Below are positions 6,793-12,146 of a DNA stretch of 12,881 nt, piece by piece. Position numbers and translations under genes: made by a program. Each line of letters opens with the position of its first letter. Position 1 is the first letter of the stretch. The stretch lies in the NCBI GenBank assembly GCA_030633185.1, contig DAOVTG010000049.1, forward strand, positions 1 to 12,881, given 5' to 3'. Origin of the DNA: Deltaproteobacteria bacterium. Lineage in GTDB: Bacteria > Desulfobacterota > Anaeroferrophillalia > Anaeroferrophillales > Tharpellaceae. Under the pieces are notes generated by a model. It saw only the letters and a list, made by a program, of their open reading frames with translations, was not told the origin of the DNA and ran no database searches.

Positions 6793-7300
6793 AAAGAGAG
6801 ACTTTACGGTAGCCGAACACAAATTGCTTGGCGCCTGTTTAGTTGCAGTTAAAGTTGCTGGCCGGGTTTTTTACAATAACAGTGTAGACTACTACGGCAA
6901 AACTGCTAAAGTCTCAAAAAGACTGTCAACTGTACTATTTGCCGTGGAGAACTTACGAGCTGTCCTTGACGACCGTGCAGAGTATTACTATTCCCCGCAT
7001 CAGGTTTTGTGGAATGAAGAAACTGAACGATCAGTGCCGCCGGAAACATATCTTTTGCGTGTGTTCGCTGGAGTTCTGACAAAAGTTGAAGATTTCTTAC
7101 AAAATCGTGAATATGACGGGCTTGCAAAATTTTTAAACCAAGACCAAAACAACCTCACCCACCTTGGTAGCGGGAAAGAGTTGTTAAAGAAGTTGAACGA
7201 GCATGCAGATGAACAGTTCCCCCGTAACAGGTCGATAAGGGTGGTTCCTTCGAAAACGGCAAAATATGACCGCCTATTCAATACTGGCAGGAGCGATTAA
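6779..7300 (+). CDS. Unrecognised 173-aa protein
   Basis: I do not recognise this gene. It starts at ATG 6779 behind a perfect AAGGAGG and overlaps the 106-aa gene by 14 bases, so the two are translationally coupled. The product is basic, mostly helical, with no signal peptide or membrane segment. Features are FTVAEHKLLGACLVAVK near the N terminus, a tyrosine-rich middle (RAEYYYSPHQVLW, about residues 67-79) and a basic C terminus. The stretch RLSTVLFAVENLRAVLDDR lines up loosely with HAQVSLLTLRTFFDPR of the neighbour. It is the last well-supported gene of the replication cluster; the frame after its stop stays open for about 55 codons into repeat A, without a start signal. Confidence 0.75.
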   Translation: MKAIKKRDFTVAEHKLLGACLVAVKVAGRVFYNNSVDYYGKTAKVSKRLSTVLFAVENLRAVLDDRAEYYYSPHQVLWNEETERSVPPETYLLRVFAGVLTKVEDFLQNREYDGLAKFLNQDQNNLTHLGSGKELLKKLNEHADEQFPRNRSIRVVPSKTAKYDRLFNTGRSD

Positions 7301-7358
7301 GAGGGGCGGGGAAATACTTCAATATCGATGCCGACTGGATCAACATCATCCGTCGGCA

Positions 7359-7425
7359 CCGATAGTAACTTTGCAAAGTGTGGTGCAAACCCAAAAACGC
7401 CGCCTCATAGGCACAAAAAAGCACT
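7359..7425 (+). repeat. Repeat A, copy 1
   Basis: This 67-base block matches 8097-8176 except for three substitutions and two gaps. The gaps are a 12-bp unit (GCAAAGTGTGGG) present twice in copy 2 but once here, and one A in an A-run. Copy 1 stops just after GCACT, so it lacks the terminator hairpin and tRNA-like gene that follow copy 2. Its plus-strand reading NFAKCGANPKTP looks like a gene tail. Confidence 0.9.
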
Positions 7426-7456
7426 CATGGTAGCGTCCGGGAGTAGTCGGTGCCCG

Positions 7457-7555
7457 GAGTATCAAGGTTGACGGCTGGACTTATACCCCTGGCCCTGAAG
7501 TTTTCTTATATTTGGCAAGTTGGCTGCTCTGGTGCGAGATGGTGGCCCGATCCCG
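7457..7555 (+). repeat. Repeat B, copy 1
   Basis: This 99-base block is repeated at 8398-8496 (offset 941) with only two mismatches, at 7523 and 7525. It contains the start of the fragment at 7499-7675. The mismatches change one residue in that frame (Leu-Ala-Ala versus Leu-Ser-Ala). Confidence 0.95.
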
Positions 7556-7675
7556 GAGACCACGGCGGAACAAATTCGAGAGAATAAAGAAGGATTGATT
7601 GTCGAAATCAAATCAATGACGGCCCCTGGTGAAATAATATCCTTTGAAAAGTTTCTGAAAGATCGACACCAATAG
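7499..7675 (+). pseudogene. Gene fragment without a start, unrecognised product
   Basis: A frame of 58 codons opens right after TGA 7496-7498 and ends at TAG 7673-7675. It reads like real protein (FGKLAALVRDGGPIPETTAE, then a helical KEGLIVEIKS region), but there is no ATG and no Shine-Dalgarno. The upstream half of repeat B reads sensibly in another frame (VDGWTYTPGPEVFLY), so the original gene probably joined the two and was broken by a frameshift. The second repeat B copy keeps the same break and truncates after GPIP. I do not recognise the family. Confidence 0.5.
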
Positions 7676-7721
7676 AAAATGTGGTCAAACTCTCCAACGC
7701 CCCCATGCAAACAAACCAGAT

Positions 7722-7750
7722 TTGCGATTATTTAAGGTTTAGGCTATACT
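7722..7750 (+). promoter_or_regulatory. Sigma-70-like promoter for the 52-aa membrane peptide
   Basis: TTGCGA (7722-7727, 4 of 6 consensus bases) and TATACT (7745-7750, 5 of 6) are 17 bases apart. The expected transcription start, about 7757, falls at the ATG at 7758, so the transcript may be leaderless or almost so. Confidence 0.45.
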
Positions 7751-7757
7751 CAAAGTC

Positions 7758-7916
7758 ATGTTAACGATTTTTTATCACAGCTTATGGATTATAATAGCTC
7801 TGGCAATGCTCAACACCTTAGAAGGGCTCGGCTTTTTTCTTGGGCTGGTGCTACTGGTTATTGCTGTACTCAATTTACTGCTTACGTTGGCCCGGATAAG
7901 TGAAATATTTTTTTAA
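7758..7916 (+). CDS. 52-aa two-pass membrane peptide
   Basis: The frame runs from ATG 7758 to TAA 7914-7916 and encodes 52 residues that are nearly all hydrophobic. Two membrane segments are visible: about residues 4-18 (IFYHSLWIIIALAML) and 25-45 (GFFLGLVLLVIAVLNLLLTLA), joined by a short turn with one Glu (NTLEG). No ribosome binding site is seen, but a good promoter ends directly before the ATG. It is separate from the main gene cluster, among repeat scars. Possible roles include a holin-like or type I toxin-like peptide or a remnant of a larger gene; none can be chosen from sequence. No family recognised. Confidence 0.5.
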   Translation: MLTIFYHSLWIIIALAMLNTLEGLGFFLGLVLLVIAVLNLLLTLARISEIFF

Positions 7917-7981
7917 ATAACTTAACTGCCTCAGTTATCGATTTAGGTTGAGTGCCTGAAGGGCGGGACTTGAAGTTTTAA

Positions 7982-8191
7982 TTAAAGGTTGAACAATCCT
8001 TACTCAATCAATTAGCCAAAATCTCAAAAAGTTCCATTTCCATTTATGTACAGCTCAAATCGACTAAAAAAATCTCTGTCCACCTTACTATAAAAACCGA
8101 TAGTAACTTTGCAAAGTGTGGGGCAAAGTGTGGGGCAAACCCAAAAACGCCGCTTCCTAGGCACAAAAAAAGCACTTACGAATTAACATAA
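7982..8191 (+). pseudogene. C-terminal gene fragment ending beside the tRNA-like gene
   Basis: A frame of 69 codons opens after TAA 7979-7981 and ends at TAA 8189-8191. It has no ATG or ribosome binding site. The middle has alternating hydrophobic residues (SISIYVQLKS, KISVHLTIK), and the end contains a four-residue repeat KCGA-KCGA encoded by a perfect 12-bp tandem repeat at 8111-8134. The stop lies inside the terminator hairpin of the tRNA-like gene. Ending just short of a tRNA 3' end suits the tail of an integrase gene, but no catalytic motif is in view, so this is inference. Confidence 0.4.
8097..8176 (+). repeat. Repeat A, copy 2
   Basis: An 80-base relative of 7359-7425, with the 12-bp unit GCAAAGTGTGGG present twice (8111-8122, 8123-8134). 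It runs straight into the terminator and tRNA-like gene at 8170-8283, which are missing after copy 1. Confidence 0.9.
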
Positions 8192-8197
8192 GTGCTT
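8170..8197 (-). terminator. Intrinsic terminator of the tRNA-like gene, possibly bidirectional
   Basis: AAGCACTTA (8170-8178) pairs exactly with 8189-8197 around a 10-nt loop. On the minus strand it is followed by a T-run (A-run 8165-8169 on plus), as expected just after the tRNA 3' end at 8208. On the plus strand it is followed by GTTTTTG, so it may also stop transcripts from the element. Confidence 0.75.
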
Positions 8198-8207
8198 GTT
8201 TTTGTTC

Positions 8208-8283
8208 TGGTGAGCCGTACAGGGGTCGAACCTGTGACCCTCTGATTGATAGTTAGATGCCCTACCAACCGAGCTAACGGCCC
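8208..8283 (-). pseudogene. tRNA-Lys-like gene with damaged 5' half and AUC anticodon
   Basis: The minus strand folds as a 76-nt tRNA with encoded CCA. The acceptor stem pairs GGGCCGU with ACGGCUC (one G-U), and the T arm is perfect (ACAGGTTCGACCCCTGT). From the anticodon loop onward it matches bacterial tRNA-Lys. The 5' half departs from it: the usual D-arm GCTCAGTTGGTAGAGC reads GCTCGGTTGGTAGGGC, losing the near-invariant A14. The anticodon stem has an A-C mismatch (TCTAA/TCAGA), and the loop CTATCAA gives anticodon AUC instead of UUU or CUU. A bacterial tRNA with AUC would be very unusual, so I call it a pseudogene or chimeric insertion scar. A conventional scanner may still report it as a tRNA. 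Confidence 0.7.
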
Positions 8284-8286
8284 CGA

Positions 8287-8344
8287 TCAATTCCTTACCG
8301 GTGTCGATCTTAGAGCTTGGTTCCCGGCCCCGATCCGACCGCCG
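8287..8344 (+). pseudogene. Decayed fragment of the element's primase gene
   Basis: The block directly upstream of the tRNA-like gene matches the primase gene around 5889-5970. GGTGTCGATCTTAG-GCTTGG is at 8300-8320 and 5899-5918, and CCGATCCGACCGCCG follows in both. A 27-bp piece of the primase lying between two GCTTGGG direct repeats (5913 and 5940) is missing, and a further base is lost, shifting the frame. The reading TGVDLRAW versus AGVDLRAW confirms the homology. It is left over from a second, related element. Confidence 0.75.
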
Positions 8345-8350
8345 GAATCA

Positions 8351-8392
8351 GCCTTGATTTACTCCCGGACGCTACCAGGAGTAAATCAAGGC
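8351..8392. repeat. 15-bp perfect palindrome with a 12-nt centre
   Basis: GCCTTGATTTACTCC (8351-8365) and its exact complement (8378-8392) flank CGGACGCTACCA. The 18 bases at 8360-8377 occur in reverse orientation at 7428-7445, although the flanking A and B repeats are direct. The two copies therefore differ by inversion of the palindrome centre. Confidence 0.9.
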
Positions 8393-8397
8393 CTGGA

Positions 8398-8496
8398 GAG
8401 TATCAAGGTTGACGGCTGGACTTATACCCCTGGCCCTGAAGTTTTCTTATATTTGGCAAGTTGTCGGCTCTGGTGCGAGATGGTGGCCCGATCCCG
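8398..8496 (+). repeat. Repeat B, copy 2
   Basis: This block matches 7457-7555 at 97 of 99 positions. After 8496 the two sequences diverge at once: here CCACCATCTCGG folds back on the end of the repeat (CGAGATGGTGG at 8477-8487), and the shared frame ends at TGA soon after. Confidence 0.95.
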
Positions 8497-8595
8497 CCAC
8501 CATCTCGGACAATATGACACCAACAGGTATTTCTAGTAGAAACTTGGATTGATTTTGTAAAGGGATTTTTTACTGTCTGAATAATGTAAAAGTAA

Positions 8596-8661
8596 GTTTT
8601 AAAATGTAAAGTGGCGTACAAAGTGGCGTACAAACTCAAAAACCAAGAAAGGCTTAACTAA
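8596..8661 (+). pseudogene. Gene tail with in-frame 12-bp tandem repeat beside tRNA-Thr
   Basis: A short frame after TAA 8593-8595 ends at TAA 8659-8661 and reads CKVAYKVAYKLKNQERLN at its end. The four-residue unit KVAY is duplicated by a perfect 12-bp tandem repeat AAAGTGGCGTAC (8608-8619, 8620-8631). Like the KCGA fragment at 7982-8191, it ends within the terminator hairpin of a convergent tRNA gene. I read both as tails of lost integrase-type genes, with low certainty. Confidence 0.35.
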
Positions 8662-8680
8662 CAAACGTCAGCTAAGCCTT
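8649..8680 (-). terminator. Candidate terminator of tRNA-Thr
   Basis: AAGGCTTA (8649-8656) pairs exactly with TAAGCCTT (8673-8680) around a 16-nt loop, 13 bases beyond the tRNA 3' end. On the minus strand it is followed by TCTTGGTTTTT, a broken T-run, so strength is uncertain. Confidence 0.5.
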
Positions 8681-8692
8681 TGATTTTATTGA

Positions 8693-8765
<73 letters not shown>

Positions 8766-8834
8766 ATGAAAGAGTGATTTTGGGGGAAACCATCTAATTG
8801 TTTTTAGCTAAAATTGCAAGTTAAAAGTAGGAGT

Positions 8835-8864
8835 ACTATAATTTTGAGATAATGATTTTTCCAA
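8835..8864 (-). promoter_or_regulatory. Candidate promoter of tRNA-Thr
   Basis: On the minus strand TTGGAA (8859-8864) and TATAGT (8835-8840, 5 of 6 consensus bases) are 18 bases apart, with a start predicted near 8828, about 60 bases before the mature tRNA. It lies just after the fliI stop. Readthrough from the flagellar operon is the alternative. Confidence 0.35.
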
Positions 8865-8889
8865 TTTTTTTAATATCAGGGAGTTCTGT

Positions 8890-10218
8890 TTAAGCTTGTA
8901 GAAGTTTCTCAAGGTGGGTGACGCTGTCAGCAAAGGAGGCGGGTTGATCGATCTCCTGGCGCAGGTAGTTGATGATCTTTTCATGCAGGGCGATGGCGCG
9001 ATCGATACGCGGGTTGCTGCCGCTGACATAGGCCCCGATGTTGATTAGATCTTCAGCTTCCTGGTAAGCGGCCATGTGATTGAGTAGTTCGCCGGCATTT
9101 TGTACTTGTTCGCGGCGGACAACATCAATCATCACCCGGCTTTTGCTGCTTAATGGATCTATGGCGGGAAAGATGTTGCGATCAGCGAGCCGGCGGGAGA
9201 GTACAATGTGGCCGTCAAGGATGGAGCGGGCGGCATCAGCGATCGGTTCGCTCAGGTCGTCACCTTCAACCAGTACGGTATAGAGACCAGTGATTGAGCC
9301 ATCACCGTTATTGCGGCCGGCACGTTCGAGAAGTTTTGGCAGCAGGGAAAAGACCGTTGGTGTATAACCTTTGCTGGTCGGTGGTTCGCCGATAGCCAGA
9401 CCGATTTCCCGCTGGGCCATGGCAAAGCGAGTCAGGGAATCCATCATAAGCAAGACATCACGTCCCAGGTCGCGAAAGTATTCGGCAATGGCAGTGGCGA
9501 TAAAGGCCCCGCGCAGGCGAACCAGCGGCGGCTGATCTGAGGTTGCAACAACTACAATGCTGCGTTTCAGGCCTTCCGGGCCAAGATCTCGTTCGATAAA
9601 TTCCCGTACTTCGCGGCCCCGTTCACCGATCAGGGCGATGACGTTGACGTCGGCCTTGGTGTAGCGGGCCATCATTCCTAAAAGTACACTTTTGCCAACG
9701 CCTGAACCGGCCATAATTCCCATGCGCTGGCCTTTGCCACAGGTCAGAAGACCATTGACACTGCGGATGCCGAGATCAATTGGAGAGATAATCCGGCGGC
9801 GCAGAAAAGGATTAATCGGTTCACGATGGAGGGGTGTTTGTTCCGGGCAATTAAGCTCGCCGAGGTTATCAATGGGGTTTCCAAGGCCGTCGATGACGCG
9901 GCCGAGAAGGGCTTCACCGACCGGAATGTTGGCCGGTTGGCGAAATGAAAAAATCCGGTTGCCGGGGGCGATGCCATGGAGCTCGCCGAGCGGCATCAAA
10001 AGGATGCGCTGGTCGCGAAAACCAACGGTTTCACAGGTGATGCTGGTCTTGGTCTCCGGATTTTCGATACGACAAAGGTCGCCGACCGAAACCGGCGGGC
10101 CGTCGCCTTCGATAACCAGGCCGGTAAGGCTCGTAACTTGGCCGGTATAACGGAAAAGTTTTTCCTTTTTAACGCGGGAGCGGAGGAGTTCAAAATCAAC
10201 CATTTTATTAGTGACCAC
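8890..10218 (-). CDS. fliI: Flagellar export ATPase FliI
   Basis: FliI is the cytoplasmic ATPase of the flagellar type III export apparatus; it works with FliH to deliver rod, hook and filament subunits to the export gate. The 442-aa length is normal. A beta-barrel N domain occupies about residues 25-95. The F1-like ATPase core has Walker A GSGVGKS at 171-177, the GERGREVREF motif at 198-207 with a likely catalytic Glu, and Walker B LLMMDS ending in Asp260. The ERAGRN stretch at 298-303 and PAIDPLSSKSR at 351-361 are typical of FliI/SctN. The GTG start at 10218 overlaps the fliH stop (TAGTG). ATG 10203, five codons on, is an alternative; neither has a clear Shine-Dalgarno, so translational coupling to fliH is likely. 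It is the last flagellar gene here; no fliJ follows. Confidence 0.97.
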   Translation of the reverse strand: MVTNKMVDFELLRSRVKKEKLFRYTGQVTSLTGLVIEGDGPPVSVGDLCRIENPETKTSITCETVGFRDQRILLMPLGELHGIAPGNRIFSFRQPANIPVGEALLGRVIDGLGNPIDNLGELNCPEQTPLHREPINPFLRRRIISPIDLGIRSVNGLLTCGKGQRMGIMAGSGVGKSVLLGMMARYTKADVNVIALIGERGREVREFIERDLGPEGLKRSIVVVATSDQPPLVRLRGAFIATAIAEYFRDLGRDVLLMMDSLTRFAMAQREIGLAIGEPPTSKGYTPTVFSLLPKLLERAGRNNGDGSITGLYTVLVEGDDLSEPIADAARSILDGHIVLSRRLADRNIFPAIDPLSSKSRVMIDVVRREQVQNAGELLNHMAAYQEAEDLINIGAYVSGSNPRIDRAIALHEKIINYLRQEIDQPASFADSVTHLEKLLQA

Positions 10219-11066
10219 TAAAGCAGAAGGCGGTTGAGTTCTTCAAATTTGCTGCGCAGGCTGGCATCGATGCGGCCCATCTCTGATTCGAGAATGCAGC
10301 CACCTTTTTCAATGCCTTCACCGACTTCGATTTTGAGGTCTTGAATTTGCGGAAATTCGGAGAGGAGTTGCGATCGCAGCTCGTTGATCAACTGAAAATC
10401 GTCGTTATTCAAAAGCAGAGTTACGCTCCCTTGCACGCTGCTTTCGTTAAAGATTTCATGGACGATGTCGACGATGACACTTTTATCGAGGGCTATCTCC
10501 CGGTTGATCAATCGACGGGCGCAGCTTAAAGCCAGTTCGACCATCTCTTCTTCATGGTTCTGTCGGCAGAACTCCTGGGTGGTGGCCAGGCGCTCAAGGA
10601 GTTCATCCAGGCGGGATATCCGGCTTTCGATCTCTTCGCCGGCGGCTTTAAGTCCTTCCTCTCTGGCGCTCACTTCAACCTCTTTTTTTATCTTGTCGGC
10701 CTCGGCTTCGGCGGCCACTATGATCTCGGCCGCCTGTTCTCGGGCCGCCGTCAGGATCTCAAGTTTCTCTTCTTCCGCTTGGTGGCGGTATTGATCCATA
10801 AGTTCCCGGGCGGCAGGGGGGGCAGTTTCAGCGGTTGCCGTCGAGCCCGAAATCGGGGTTGCCGAGAGCGGGAAAGAGGCGGATTTGAATCTCTTTTGTG
10901 AAGAGATGGTTTTTTTTGTTTTGCCTCCCTGGGATGAACTTGTAAAACGGGGCAGTCGCAACTCCTTAATATCCTGGAAGCCTTCTGCCGGCTCCGTCTT
11001 GACTTCAAGCCGGGAGTAAGTGAGGGTCTGAAACGCAGGCTTGCGTAAAAGGTTCTTATTAGACAA
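10218..11066 (-). CDS. fliH: Flagellar export regulator FliH
   Basis: FliH binds the ATPase FliI, holds it inactive until docking and links it to the C-ring. The 282-aa product has a disordered N-terminal part rich in Ser, Thr and Pro (about 40-88) and a long charged coiled coil (about 88-165). A C-terminal domain like the V-ATPase E subunit contains the diagnostic GGCILESEMGRIDASL (255-270). The start is TTG 11066, chosen because GGAGGTGAT at 11071-11079 lies directly before it, and because it overlaps the end of fliG by 8 bases. The N-terminal region is longer than in enteric FliH (about 235 aa), as is common in other lineages. Confidence 0.95.
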   Translation of the reverse strand: MSNKNLLRKPAFQTLTYSRLEVKTEPAEGFQDIKELRLPRFTSSSQGGKTKKTISSQKRFKSASFPLSATPISGSTATAETAPPAARELMDQYRHQAEEEKLEILTAAREQAAEIIVAAEAEADKIKKEVEVSAREEGLKAAGEEIESRISRLDELLERLATTQEFCRQNHEEEMVELALSCARRLINREIALDKSVIVDIVHEIFNESSVQGSVTLLLNNDDFQLINELRSQLLSEFPQIQDLKIEVGEGIEKGGCILESEMGRIDASLRSKFEELNRLLL

Positions 11067-12078
11067 CTATATCACCTCCGCCACCTTTGGAGGCGATAAT
11101 GATTTTACCCTCATCTTCGAGTTTGCGAGCGACCTTGACGATACTCTGTTGGGCTTTCTCGATGTCGGTAAGGCGGGCCGGCCCCATGGCCTCCAGATCA
11201 TCCTGGATCATGCTGGCCGCTCGCTGCGACATGTTCAGGTAGATTTTCTCTTTAACTTCTTCGATTGCGGTTTTCAAAGCCAGGAGGAGGTCTTCGTTAT
11301 TGATTTCTTTCAGAATCGTCTGGATGCCGCGGTCATCAACATTGATAAGATCGTCGAACGTAAACATCAGCTTACGAATCTCATCGGCTAAATCGGGGTC
11401 GCTCTCTTCGACTGAGGCCATAATCGCAGATTCGGAGTTTTTGTCAAGATTATTGATTACTTCGGCAACGGCTTCGACCCCGCCAAGGCCTTCGCTGGCC
11501 ATGCCCCCGGTGTTTTTTAATTCGTCATCGAGAACGGTTTCAATTTCATCGATCATCTCCCTTGGGACAGCCTCCAAGGAGGCAATACGCAACATGATGT
11601 CAGCCTGAATGCCTTCCGGCAGCAGGGTGACGATCTCGGCCGCCTGTTCGGGATCAAGATGGGCCAGGATTAGGGCTATGGTCTGGGGATGTTCATTGCG
11701 GATAAAGGAGGCGGTAACCTTGGCATCGACATGGGCCAGATTGCCGAACGGCTTATGGCGTAACGAATCCCGAACTTTGTCGAGGAAGTTGGTCGCTTTG
11801 CTTTCTCCCATGGTTTTGATCAAGACGTTGCGCAGATAGTCTTGGCCTCCAGAGAAAACCACTTTATGGCCGACGGTGTCGGCGAACTCACGGGCGATAT
11901 TCTCGGTTACCTCGCCGGGGATGTCGCCTAAGTGTGTAATCTCCTGGCTCAGCTGCTGCAGCTCAAATTCACTACAGTGCTGCAATACGGTGGCCGCCAC
12001 ATCTTCACCCAGTCCGAGCAGGAGAATGGCGGCCTTCTGCCGGCCACCGAGATGGCTCTCTTTTTTGCCTTTAGCCAT
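11059..12078 (-). CDS. fliG: Flagellar motor switch protein FliG
   Basis: FliG sits on the cytoplasmic face of the MS ring and transmits torque from the stator. Its 339 aa are normal. The N domain begins with GGRQKAAILLLGLGED (11-26) and binds FliF. The middle domain has the EHPQ motif at 129-132, which contacts FliM. The C domain begins with MFTFDDL (238-244) and has the torque helix, with charged residues Arg286, Asp293, Asp294 and Arg302 in QRAASMIQDDLEAMGPAR. The flexible GG linker is at 191-192. ATG 12078 is 68 bases after the fliF stop and has only a weak binding site; no other in-frame start fits. The gene ends in a Gly-rich tail, GGGGDIVV, which overlaps the fliH start. Confidence 0.98.
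   Translation of the reverse strand: MAKGKKESHLGGRQKAAILLLGLGEDVAATVLQHCSEFELQQLSQEITHLGDIPGEVTENIAREFADTVGHKVVFSGGQDYLRNVLIKTMGESKATNFLDKVRDSLRHKPFGNLAHVDAKVTASFIRNEHPQTIALILAHLDPEQAAEIVTLLPEGIQADIMLRIASLEAVPREMIDEIETVLDDELKNTGGMASEGLGGVEAVAEVINNLDKNSESAIMASVEESDPDLADEIRKLMFTFDDLINVDDRGIQTILKEINNEDLLLALKTAIEEVKEKIYLNMSQRAASMIQDDLEAMGPARLTDIEKAQQSIVKVARKLEDEGKIIIASKGGGGDIVV
11071..11079 (-). promoter_or_regulatory. Ribosome binding site that supports the TTG start of fliH
   Basis: GGAGGTGAT on the minus strand, inside the end of fliG, ends four bases before TTG 11066. No nearby ATG or GTG in frame fits it, so it decides the unusual start. Confidence 0.85.
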
Positions 12079-12146
12079 GGTCGTTATTGGTTCCCGTTCA
12101 TTGATTTGCGAGAAGTTACAATAGTTCGGTCATCATTTTCTGAATA

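Noticed and set aside
7359..8496. CRISPR array or integron attC array
   Set aside because: There are only two copies of each repeat, far apart and with unlike spacers, no cas genes, and no attC core sites or integron integrase.
8246..8536. Plus-strand frame of 96 codons
   Set aside because: It begins inside the complement of the tRNA-like gene and strings together the primase relic, palindrome and repeat B. It is a by-product of the scars, not a gene.
8403..8639. Minus-strand frame sharing its C terminus with the one at 7462-7710
   Set aside because: The shared end is only the antisense reading of repeat B. The plus-strand reading gives more protein-like sequence and the minus frames lack starts with binding sites.
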